DNA from: Rhodanobacter_A agri
Lineage (GTDB): Bacteria; Pseudomonadota; Gammaproteobacteria; Xanthomonadales; Rhodanobacteraceae
Length of the DNA stretch: 64,000 nt
Assembly (NCBI RefSeq): GCF_044904705.1
Contig: NZ_JADIKL010000001.1
Span: 1-64,000, forward strand
Direction: 5' to 3'
The notes beneath the pieces are model-generated. The model was not told the DNA's origin. It worked only from the letters and a program-made list of their open reading frames with translations, and did no database searches. How positions within the stretch are numbered: position 1 is the first letter of the stretch; each line of letters starts with the position of its first letter. The translations under genes and the position numbers were made by a program. Below are positions 7,701-14,886 of the stretch, in pieces.

Positions 7701-9113
7701 TCAGAGCGCCATCGGCACGCGCACCGTCATCAGTACGTCTGGCGTATCGCGGGTCACGCCAACGCCCAAGGTGAAGTTCAAGGTGCGCTTGGAATCGATG
7801 CGATAGGAGCCACCCACCAGCAGGGAGCCCAGCCAGACCTTGGTCGAACCCGGCACCTTGGAGCCGGCCTCGCGCGTCACGCCGATGAAGCTCTGGTCGT
7901 AACCGAGGCTCAACGACACCTTGTCGTTCATCGCAAAACCGACGCCGATGCTGGCATCGGCGACATTGCCAACTTTCACGTTGCCGATGAACTGTTTGCC
8001 GACCACGAGGTTCTCGGACACGTTGTGCCGTTCGAAGTTGTACATGTAGCTGAGGTTGCCGAAGATCACCACCGGATCGGACGGTAGCAGCCAGGTGACT
8101 CCGGGCTGCAGGGAGTAGAAGCCCGAGCCGGTCGGCAACTCCAGCGGCAGGCCCGTGCCGGTGACATTCTCGAGGCAGCGCGTCTGGCAGTCGGTGCGCA
8201 CTTCGAAGGGGTCCTCGCCGGTACGGGATTTGAAGCGTAGCCAGCCGATGTAATACGGCTTGTCCGCACCACCGTCGTTGAACTGATAGCGCGCGGTGGC
8301 CTCGATGTCGCCGAGACCGCTACCGCTGGAGCTGAGCACATTGTTCGTCGCCGTACCGGTGAACACTTCGCGGCTGACGATGTTGCTGCCCTCCCACACA
8401 TAAGGTACGCGCACCTCCAGCTCGAGACGATCGGTAATGCCATAGCGCCCGGTGAGCGTCACGGTATGACTGGTGGTACGCACCGTGCGGATGTCGATCA
8501 GGCCGATCAGGATGGCCGGGATGATGGTGTAACCCACCAGATCGACCTGGTTGGCGGCGGAGTAGCCGAACTGGTACGAGGGCTCCAGCACGAAGCTGTT
8601 CTTCGGCGTCAGCACGCCGGGCTGGTTGGAGATGGGTGCGACCTCGGGCGGACGGGTATCTTTCGGCGGTGCCTGGCCGACCTCCTGCGGATTGGCGGCG
8701 GCCACCGTCTGCGTGGCAGACGCAGACGGCATGGGCTGTGTTGGCGAACCGGCCCCGGTCGTCTGCAGGTTGCCGCCGCGCTGCTGATCCAGCTCGCGCA
8801 CGCCGATCGCGTGACGCAGCGATGCATAGTCGGCCGCCTGTTGGGCCAGCTGCTGGCGCATCAGCTTGAGCTGTGCCACCTGCGCATCGATCTGGTGGCG
8901 CATGGCGTCGATTTGCGCGTCCTGCTTCTGCAAGCGCTGGCGTATCGTCGTGGAAGATGCGGGATCGCCACGCTTCGCAGCGGTGGGCACCACCTGCCCC
9001 GCCCCGGAGGGCGACGCAGGTGGCGACGCCTCCTGCGCGCTCGCCCATCCGCCAAACGCCATCAACCCGGCGCAACCGGCCGCGCATGCCCATTGCCGAC
9101 GTTTGCGTTCCAT
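7701..9113 (-). CDS. Outer-membrane beta-barrel exporter with N-terminal coiled coil, FapF-like
   Basis: 470 residues. A signal peptide (to WASA, about residue 26) is followed by a Gln-rich coiled coil at about residues 55-110 (heptads around LQKQDAQIDAMRHQIDAQ), a Pro/Ser/Thr-rich linker to about residue 170, and then a C-terminal barrel of alternating aromatic strands ending in VRVPMAL. FapF, the outer-membrane secretion channel of the Pseudomonas fap amyloid system, has this same coiled coil plus 12-strand barrel layout. The gene is last in a five-gene minus-strand run after a C39 peptidase gene and a secreted-protein gene, the same D-E-F order as in fap operons. Assignment by architecture and context; no alignment could be run. 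Confidence 0.6.
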   Translation of the reverse strand: MERKRRQWACAAGCAGLMAFGGWASAQEASPPASPSGAGQVVPTAAKRGDPASSTTIRQRLQKQDAQIDAMRHQIDAQVAQLKLMRQQLAQQAADYASLRHAIGVRELDQQRGGNLQTTGAGSPTQPMPSASATQTVAAANPQEVGQAPPKDTRPPEVAPISNQPGVLTPKNSFVLEPSYQFGYSAANQVDLVGYTIIPAILIGLIDIRTVRTTSHTVTLTGRYGITDRLELEVRVPYVWEGSNIVSREVFTGTATNNVLSSSGSGLGDIEATARYQFNDGGADKPYYIGWLRFKSRTGEDPFEVRTDCQTRCLENVTGTGLPLELPTGSGFYSLQPGVTWLLPSDPVVIFGNLSYMYNFERHNVSENLVVGKQFIGNVKVGNVADASIGVGFAMNDKVSLSLGYDQSFIGVTREAGSKVPGSTKVWLGSLLVGGSYRIDSKRTLNFTLGVGVTRDTPDVLMTVRVPMAL

Positions 9114-9189
9114 TTCAACTCCTTGTCAAACCAATCTTGGAAGACTTCGGTAACGCCAGACGAGGGCATGCAGCGCCCGCGCGGCGCGC

Positions 9190-9978
9190 TCAGTGCGAGA
9201 GCGAGAGCAATTGCGCCGACTGCAAGGTGCTCTGCAGATTCATCTGGCGCAGCATCTGCAGCGTGTTCACGGAAATGTTGAGCGTGGTGAAGGTCTGGAT
9301 GGATTGATTGTTCAAGGTGTTCTGCACGACTTGCGCCAGCGCACCGCCTTGGGCGAGCGCGGATGCCGCCGCGGCAGTGCCCTGGGTGTTCTGGCTGACT
9401 GCCGACGAGACGACGCCTGTGACGAGTGCAGGCACGCCGAGCGACGCTGCTGGCGCATCCATGGCGGGGGAACTGGTGCTCTGCTTGTTCGGAGCATGCG
9501 TGCCGACGACGCCATTCGACGCGCCCGATCCGGCAATGGGCGCGGCAGCCGCCTTGCCGGAAGCGACACTGTTGCCCGGTCCGCTCTGCACGAGGTCCAG
9601 GTCGTCCAGCGTCGATGCCAGAGCGGCGGCCTGTTGCTGTGTGATCTTGCTGATGTCCGGAATATTGATGCTCGTGGACATCGCCAGCACACCGTTGATG
9701 TAGGTCTGTTCCTTCAGACCGAACGAGGCCATCAGGCCGCCGCCGAGATCGAAACCGCCACGCGCATGATCGAGGCTGGCGTCGCTGACCGGTTGCCCTA
9801 GGCCTGCAATATCGGGTTGTGCCTGATCCGCCGTCGGCGCTGTCGCCGGCTTTGGCTGGAGGCCGGCGTTGCCCGCCTCACCACCGGGCATGGCATGGGC
9901 GACGCCAACACTGCCTAGCAGGCACAAGGGCAACACGACTCGCAGGCCCCTTCTTGAATTTGGATTCTTGCCTTTCAT
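9190..9978 (-). CDS. Secreted protein of the fap-like operon (FapE position), with RGG leader-like site
   Basis: 262 residues from the ATG at 9978, which has GAGG at 8-base spacing; GTG 9987 and ATG 9984 lie too close to that site. A signal peptide ends VAHA at residue 29. After an Ala/Pro-rich stretch comes VSDASLDHARGGFDLGG, with RGG at residues 73-75, resembling a double-glycine processing site. The middle is rich in Ala, Ser and Gly, and the C-terminus (SIQTFTTLNISVNTLQMLRQ) is Gln/Asn/Leu/Ser-rich amphipathic sequence. It lies between the C39 peptidase and the FapF-like barrel, 10 bases after the peptidase stop. Probably exported through the barrel; the function is not proven. Confidence 0.5.
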   Translation of the reverse strand: MKGKNPNSRRGLRVVLPLCLLGSVGVAHAMPGGEAGNAGLQPKPATAPTADQAQPDIAGLGQPVSDASLDHARGGFDLGGGLMASFGLKEQTYINGVLAMSTSINIPDISKITQQQAAALASTLDDLDLVQSGPGNSVASGKAAAAPIAGSGASNGVVGTHAPNKQSTSSPAMDAPAASLGVPALVTGVVSSAVSQNTQGTAAAASALAQGGALAQVVQNTLNNQSIQTFTTLNISVNTLQMLRQMNLQSTLQSAQLLSLSH

Positions 9979-9988
9979 CACCATCACC

Positions 9989-10678
9989 TCAGTACTGCCC
10001 GGGCCCGAACTTCGGCATGGTGGTGTAGTCCATCAGGCGTCGGTCGATACCCATGCCCAGCGGTGCGAGAGGCGCCGCGCGCCAGTCGCTGACCAGGTTG
10101 AAATGCGCTTCATCGCGCCGGTTGTGAATCACGAACAGCAGCTTGTCCTGCCACATTTTTTCGAAACGTTCGCGCGGGATCGAGCGCGTACCCAGCGCGG
10201 GATCGCCCACTAGCACGCGACCGTCCAGCAAACCCTTGACCACCACGAAGTGGTGGTAGCGATTCACCACGATCAGCACGATCGCAGGCAGGTGCTCCTG
10301 GGCGAGTTTGTCCAGCGGCAGGCGGAAGCCGTCCGCCTCGAAGCCGAGGGTTTGCAGGTAGTTCTTGATGTCCAGCAGGGAAAAGCCTTCCTTGCTGATC
10401 TTGGCGCGGTCGCCGTGCACGTACATCTGCGCGAATGCCGCCTGCTCGGTGACCGCATAGCCGTATTGGTAGGTCAGCAAGGTGGCTACCGCAGCAGAGC
10501 CGCAACTGAAGTCGTATTTCTGCCGGACGGTGTTCCGGAATTTCGCTTCCTTGAAAGTGGTCAGATGCAGCGTATAGGTCGAGCCCGTACCGCCGTTGAT
10601 CTCCACCGAGCCGGCAAGCAGCCCGCCGGGCCAGGCCAGCGCCAGCACGATCGCGAGCGCTGGAAGCGTCCTGCTCAT
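9989..10678 (-). CDS. C39-family peptidase, periplasmic, FapD-like
   Basis: 229 residues from the ATG at 10678. A signal peptide (to about residue 22, LLAG) is followed by a peptidase C39 domain: the catalytic Cys is C59 in KYDFSCGSAAVATLL, the His is H143 in YHHFVVVKG and the Asp is D159 in LVGDPALG. C39 enzymes cleave leader peptides after Gly-Gly. This one is stand-alone, with no ABC-transporter domains, as in FapD. The start overlaps the stop of the upstream small secreted-protein gene as ATGA. Both neighbouring gene products carry an RGG site, making them plausible substrates. Confidence 0.8.
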   Translation of the reverse strand: MSRTLPALAIVLALAWPGGLLAGSVEINGGTGSTYTLHLTTFKEAKFRNTVRQKYDFSCGSAAVATLLTYQYGYAVTEQAAFAQMYVHGDRAKISKEGFSLLDIKNYLQTLGFEADGFRLPLDKLAQEHLPAIVLIVVNRYHHFVVVKGLLDGRVLVGDPALGTRSIPRERFEKMWQDKLLFVIHNRRDEAHFNLVSDWRAAPLAPLGMGIDRRLMDYTTMPKFGPGQY

Positions 10679-11079
10679 GGCTTGAACTGCACGTTGACGA
10701 TGACGCCCGTCTGGATCAGCACGTTGTTGCCGGAGTTCTGGATCACCGTCGGCAAGCCGACAGCGCCACTGAACGCGCCGCCGTCGATCAGGTTGGATCC
10801 GGTCACGACCTGATTGTCGGTGTTGTGATCCACCGAGCCGTTGAGCGTCATGGTCTCGGTCGTCTGGATACCGCCGCGCAAATGCGCCAGGGTGGAACCG
10901 CTGACGCTGGTGCCCAGGCCATCGACGTAGACGGGCTGCGCCGATGCCGTCGCGGCAGCCGTGGCGACACCCGTCCGGGACGCCGGCATGGCCGACCGCG
11001 GCGCATCCGCCGCCGGCACATCGAGGCTCGCGACGCAAAGCAACAGCACGCATCCGCAACCGAATCGGAACGTTCGCAT
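10675..11079 (-). CDS. Small secreted protein with RGG leader-like site, fap-like operon
   Basis: 134 residues. An N-terminal signal-like hydrophobic stretch (FGCGCVLLLCVASL) contains three Cys residues, so a lipoprotein is possible. At residues 54-70 GLGTSVSGSTLAHLRGG matches the equivalent site of the 9190-9978 protein (pattern GLG..VS...L.H.RGG). The C-terminal part has VIQNSGNNVLIQTGVIVNVQ, close to QNSGAAALVQQSVNVQ at the end of the next protein upstream (11211-12107), suggesting related secreted subunits. It is translationally coupled to the C39 peptidase by an ATGA overlap. I know of no characterised homologue; it could be a nucleator or chaperone-like component by position. Confidence 0.55.
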   Translation of the reverse strand: MRTFRFGCGCVLLLCVASLDVPAADAPRSAMPASRTGVATAAATASAQPVYVDGLGTSVSGSTLAHLRGGIQTTETMTLNGSVDHNTDNQVVTGSNLIDGGAFSGAVGLPTVIQNSGNNVLIQTGVIVNVQFKP

Positions 11080-11210
11080 GGTTCTGTACTCCCGCCGCGG
11101 CTGCCTGCCGTGAACGACGCCCTTGATCGCGTCACCTCGGGTGCCCTTGTGGCATGCAGCCGCCGCAAAGCCGCGGTGGAGCGCAAGCGCTCCACCGCGG
11201 GAGGTTCCAC

Positions 11211-12107
11211 TCAGTGACCAACCGTAAGGTTGGCCTGGACGTTCACGCTCTGCTGCACCAGTGCCGCTGCGCCGCTGTTCTGCGCCATCACCGCGATGCC
11301 GGCGGCGCCCACCGCCGTGCCGTTCATCTGGTTGGACATGTCGAAGCTGCCGGCATCCGCCGCGGCCATTCCGCCGGCGCCGCCCATGCCGCCCATGCCC
11401 GAACCACCCGCGCCGCCAGCACCGCCAGCACCGCCCTCGCTGGCACTATTGCCACTGTTGCCGCCCGTACCCGAACCGTTGCCGCTGCTCGCATTGGCGG
11501 AGTTGCTGCCGCCAGCGCCACCGGCCCACGAACCGGCACCACCGCTGGCCGAACTCGAGTTGTTACCGCCATCGCCGCCATTGCCCGAGCCATGGTGGTG
11601 GCCGTCGTTCGCCGCCACGCTGCTGTTCGAGCCGTCGCCCGCGTTGCCGTTGCTGCTGCCACCATCGGCCGAGTTGGAGCCGCCCACCGCGGCGCTCAGG
11701 CCCAGCCCTGCCCCACCATCACCGCTATGGCTGTGTGCGTTGCCGCCATTGCCGCCCGGCGCCGAGGTGGCGCCCAGACCGACGCCACCGTCGCCGCCAT
11801 TGGCACCGCCCCAGTTCATCGCGCTGTTGCCGATGCCGGAGACGCCGACATTCGACACGGTGCCGTTGAGCACGCTGTTCGCCACGACGGTGTTGAGCGT
11901 GGTCGTGGTGTTGTTCGAACTGCTGGTGTTGTTGGAATCGCTGGTGTTGTTGGAGTTGGCCTGGTTGGCCACGTTCTGCAACGCCGCCGAGCCATCCTGG
12001 GCATTGTTGCCGCCGGCGTTGGTCTGGTGGTTGTGGTTGCCCGCCACGGCAGAGAAGCTGAGACCCAGACCCAGGCAGATGGCGGTAGCGATAAGTGTCT
12101 TGCGCAT
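11211..12107 (-). CDS. Gly/Asn/Ser-rich secreted protein, candidate amyloid or adhesin subunit
   Basis: 298 residues from the ATG at 12107, preceded by AAGGAG at good spacing. A signal peptide ends AVAG near residue 23. The mature chain is low-complexity: NNTSDSNNTSSSNNTTTT near residues 50-70, long Gly-Ala/Gly-Asn tracts in the middle, and His patches NHNH, HSHS and GHHHG. The last 50 residues are less repetitive and contain MAQNSGAAALVQQSVNVQANL, shared in part with the 134-residue protein of the operon. First gene of the fap-like operon, so it occupies the place of the structural fibre subunit. No cysteines seen. Function inferred from composition and context only. Confidence 0.55.
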   Translation of the reverse strand: MRKTLIATAICLGLGLSFSAVAGNHNHQTNAGGNNAQDGSAALQNVANQANSNNTSDSNNTSSSNNTTTTLNTVVANSVLNGTVSNVGVSGIGNSAMNWGGANGGDGGVGLGATSAPGGNGGNAHSHSGDGGAGLGLSAAVGGSNSADGGSSNGNAGDGSNSSVAANDGHHHGSGNGGDGGNNSSSASGGAGSWAGGAGGSNSANASSGNGSGTGGNSGNSASEGGAGGAGGAGGSGMGGMGGAGGMAAADAGSFDMSNQMNGTAVGAAGIAVMAQNSGAAALVQQSVNVQANLTVGH

Positions 12108-12320
12108 GGTTCGTTCTCCTTGGAAAAACCCGATCAGGACTTGCATCGTCGATTCCGGCGAACGCCGGAACCGGTTGCCTGCAGCGCCAGACACCGCCGC
12201 CGCTTCCGGTCTGCACCGGATTGCGGTTGTGCTCGGGAATCCCCTGATTGACTTGGGCCATCCCGCCTAGTCTTGCGTGTGCAGCAAGCTGAACTGGCAA
12301 GGGAAATGCCAAGCGATTGC

Positions 12321-12350
12321 GTGCATATGATTTATTTACAAATCACGCAC
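12321..12350. promoter_or_regulatory. Dyad upstream of the fap-like operon
   Basis: TGATTT (12328-12333) and AAATCA (12340-12345) form a 6-bp inverted repeat with a 6-base AT-rich centre, flanked by GTGC (12321) and GCAC (ending 12350). It lies about 215 bases upstream of the first gene of the operon. It resembles a dimeric-regulator site. The rest of 12108-12567 shows no gene; a long leader or distal promoter for the operon is expected here. Confidence 0.3.
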
Positions 12351-12567
12351 TTGCGAACATCTCGTTGGCGACCTACGGTCAAATCGCCGCGAGCACTGTG
12401 CCAAAAGCGTTACAGCTGGAACCGGGCGGAATTTGCCGATGTCCCCTGCCGGCGCGCCAGAGCAAGGCTTGCAGCCCTTGAAGGTGCGATGTCGAGGCCT
12501 GTATCAGAGCTGCGACACCTGTAACAGGCATAGATGCCAGCAACGCGAACACATCGCTATGCCCACG

Positions 12568-12590
12568 AAAAAGGGAGCCTCGCGGCTCCC
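12568..12590 (-). terminator. Rho-independent terminator of prpBC
   Basis: On the minus strand GGGAGCC-GCGA-GGCTCCC is followed by five T. It begins about 28 bases after the prpC stop. Confidence 0.85.
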
Positions 12591-12618
12591 TTCGTTGCTT
12601 CGGCTTTCCGGCAGCGGC

Positions 12619-13764
12619 TCAGCGCTTGTCGATCGGCACGTAGACCTGGTCTTCCGGCCCGATGTAGTTGGCGCTGGGACGGATGATCTTGCCGTCCTCG
12701 CGCTGCTCGATCACGTGCGCGCTCCAGCCGGAGGTGCGCGCGATCACGAACAGCGGCGTGAACATCGCGGTGGGCACGCCCATCATGTGGTAGGCGCTGG
12801 CCGAGTACCAGTCGAGGTTGGGGAACATCTTCTTGATATCGCCCATCACCTTCTCGATGCGCTCGGAGACGTCGAACAGCACCGGGTTGCCGCCATCGGT
12901 GCAAAGCTTGCGCGAGATCTCCTTGATGATCACATTGCGCGGATCGGACACCGTGTACACCGGGTGGCCGAAGCCGATGATGATCTCCTTGCGCTCCACC
13001 CGGGCGCGGATGTCGGCCTCGGCCTCGTCGGCGCTGCGGTAGCGCGCGATGATTTCCATCGCCACCTCGTTCGCGCCGCCGTGCTTCGGACCGCGCAGCG
13101 CGCCGATCGCGCCGGTGATGGACGAGTACATGTCCGAGCCGGTGCCAGCGATCACGCGCGCGGTGAAGGTGCTGGCGTTGAACTCGTGTTCGGCGTACAG
13201 CACCAGCGACTTGTCCAGCGCGTTGGCGTGCAGTTCGCTGGGCGCCTTGCCGTGCAGCACGTGCAGGAAGTGCGCGGCGATGGAATCGTCGTCGGTCTCG
13301 GTCTCGACGCGCTTGCCGTTGTGGCTGAAGTGGTACCAGTACAGCAGCATCGAGCCGAAGCTGGCCATCAGGCGGTCGGCGATGTCGCGCGCACCGGTGA
13401 CGTTGTGGTCGTCCTTCTCCGGCAGCACGGTGCCCAGCACCGAGCAGCCGGTGCGCAGCACGTCCATCGGATGGGTGGCGGCGGGCAGCAGCTCCAGCGC
13501 GGCCTTCACCGGCGCCGGCAGGCCGCGCAGGCGCTTCAGGCGGGCCTTGTAGTTCTGCAGCTCGGTCCAGTTCGGCAGTACGCCGTAGACCAGCAGGTGC
13601 GCCACTTCCTCGAAGCAACCCTTGGCCGCCAGATCGTGGATGTCGTAGCCGCGGTAATGCAGGTCGTTGCCGCTGCGGCCCACCGTGCACAGCGCGGTGT
13701 TGCCGGCGGCCACGCCGGACAGCGCCACGGATTTCTTGGCCTTGGGAAGGACTTGCTCGCTCAT
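12619..13764 (-). CDS. prpC: 2-methylcitrate synthase PrpC
   Basis: 381-residue citrate-synthase family enzyme that condenses propionyl-CoA with oxaloacetate. All substrate and catalytic blocks are intact: YAEHEFNAS, GPKHGGANE (catalytic His), GFGHPVYTVSDPR, LDWYSA (catalytic Asp), VIARTSGWSAH and IIRPSANYIG. The length and the SGVAAGNTALCTVG N-terminus are typical of methylcitrate synthases rather than the longer housekeeping citrate synthase. It follows prpB by 64 bases on the same strand, with a GC-rich hairpin in the gap, and a strong terminator follows the stop. Confidence 0.93.
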   Translation of the reverse strand: MSEQVLPKAKKSVALSGVAAGNTALCTVGRSGNDLHYRGYDIHDLAAKGCFEEVAHLLVYGVLPNWTELQNYKARLKRLRGLPAPVKAALELLPAATHPMDVLRTGCSVLGTVLPEKDDHNVTGARDIADRLMASFGSMLLYWYHFSHNGKRVETETDDDSIAAHFLHVLHGKAPSELHANALDKSLVLYAEHEFNASTFTARVIAGTGSDMYSSITGAIGALRGPKHGGANEVAMEIIARYRSADEAEADIRARVERKEIIIGFGHPVYTVSDPRNVIIKEISRKLCTDGGNPVLFDVSERIEKVMGDIKKMFPNLDWYSASAYHMMGVPTAMFTPLFVIARTSGWSAHVIEQREDGKIIRPSANYIGPEDQVYVPIDKR

Positions 13765-13793
13765 CGGATGCTTCTCCTCGAGTACAAACGGAA

Positions 13794-13818
13794 CCGGCCG
13801 GTGCGGAACGCCGGCCGG
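13794..13818 (-). other. Intercistronic hairpin between prpB and prpC
   Basis: CCGGCCGG at 13794-13801 and again at 13811-13818 (self-complementary arms) with a 9-base loop and no T-tract. More likely an RNA-stability or processing hairpin than a terminator, because prpC follows immediately. Confidence 0.4.
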
Positions 13819-13828
13819 CGAAACGGAA

Positions 13829-14716
13829 TCAGGCTTTCTTGTCGGCGAACAGTGCGTCGAGCTTGTCCTCGTAGGCGTGGTAGCCGAGGAAGTCGTACAG
13901 CGCCTCGCGCGTCTGCAAGGTGTCGATGATGTTCTTCTGGGTGCCCTCGCGGCGCACCGTCTCGTAGAAATTCAGCGCCGCCTTGTTCATGGCGCGGTAG
14001 GCACCGCAGCAGTACAGCGCGATGTCCACGTTGGCGCTCTTGAGTTCCCCGGTGGTGAAGAACGGCGTGGAACCGAACTCGGTGAGGTTGGCCAGAATCG
14101 GCACCTTCACCGCCGCCTTGAACTTGCGGTAGTCGTCCAGCGTCTTCATCGCCTCGGGGAAGATCATGTCGGCGCCGGCCTCGACATAGGCCACCGCGCG
14201 CTCGATCGCGGCATCGATGCCTTCGACCGCCGCCGCGTCGGTGCGCGCCATGATCACGAAGCCCGGATCGGTGCGCGCGTCCACTGCGGCCTTCACGCGG
14301 TCGACCATTTCCTCCTTCGGCACCACTTCCTTGCCGGGGCGGTGGCCGCAACGCTTCTGGCCGACCTGGTCCTCCATGTGCACCGCAGCCACGCCGATGC
14401 GCTCGAAATTTCGGATGGTGCGCGCGATGTTGAACGCCCCGCCCCAGCCAGTGTCGATGTCCACCAGCAGCGGCAGGCCGGTGGCGTCGACGATGCGGCG
14501 GGCATCGATCAGCACGTCTTCCATCGTCGAGATGCCGAGGTCCGGCATGCCCAGCGAATTGGCGGCCACGCCGCCGCCGGACAGGTATAGCGCCTTGTAG
14601 CCGACGCGCTTGGCCATCAGGCCGGCGTAGGCGGTGATCGCGCCGATCACCTGCAGCGGCGATTCGGTGTCGAGGGCGGCGCGGAAGCGGGCGCCGGCGG
14701 ATTCGAGTGGGGACAT
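13829..14716 (-). CDS. prpB: 2-methylisocitrate lyase PrpB
   Basis: 295 residues from the ATG at 14716, which has GGAG 7-8 bases upstream; an in-frame ATG at 14737 lacks one. PrpB splits 2-methylisocitrate into pyruvate and succinate. Key family features are present: the active-site loop KRCGHRPGKEVVP (catalytic Cys in KRCGH), DIDTGWGG for Mg2+ binding, MEDQVGQK, IMARTDA and NLTEFGSTPF. Length is standard. It leads the prpB-prpC unit and is divergent from the HTH-citrate synthase fusion gene, with a TACAAT -10-like box at 14743-14738. Confidence 0.94.
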   Translation of the reverse strand: MSPLESAGARFRAALDTESPLQVIGAITAYAGLMAKRVGYKALYLSGGGVAANSLGMPDLGISTMEDVLIDARRIVDATGLPLLVDIDTGWGGAFNIARTIRNFERIGVAAVHMEDQVGQKRCGHRPGKEVVPKEEMVDRVKAAVDARTDPGFVIMARTDAAAVEGIDAAIERAVAYVEAGADMIFPEAMKTLDDYRKFKAAVKVPILANLTEFGSTPFFTTGELKSANVDIALYCCGAYRAMNKAALNFYETVRREGTQKNIIDTLQTREALYDFLGYHAYEDKLDALFADKKA

Positions 14717-14849
14717 GGCGATACTCCGAAACTGCATATTGTAGGCGATGCGCCGGTCCGGCCATGTCGCGGCGCACTACCCGAACACCGCAGCGTGCCT
14801 CGATCTGGACCGTTCCGTATCACGGATATCGCTACTCTGCCCCCGCGAA

Positions 14850-14886
14850 ACATATTGATCAATCTTGATCCAAGCGATCAATATGT
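14850..14886. promoter_or_regulatory. 11-bp inverted repeat, candidate operator between prpB and the HTH-citrate synthase gene
   Basis: ACATATTGATC (14850-14860) and GATCAATATGT (14876-14886) are perfect inverted arms with a 15-base centre. The centre contains another GATC, so GATC occurs at 14857, 14867 and 14876, about one helical turn apart. The right arm covers the ATG at 14883, so a bound protein would block its own gene and could also reach the divergent prpB promoter. Confidence 0.6.

Noticed and set aside
11154..12251. Plus-strand Ala/Thr/Arg-rich frame
   Set aside because: Repetitive shadow of the Gly/Asn/Ser-rich secreted protein gene on the minus strand, which has a signal peptide and good ribosome site.
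12108..12567. Small genes in the gap upstream of the fap-like operon
   Set aside because: Open frames here lack ribosome sites, family motifs and normal codon use; only the dyad and the prpC terminator are supported.
14857..14879. GATC triplet as Dam methylation cluster
   Set aside because: Three GATC sites are present, but they are explained by the palindrome and its centre, and Dam-type control is not typical of this group.
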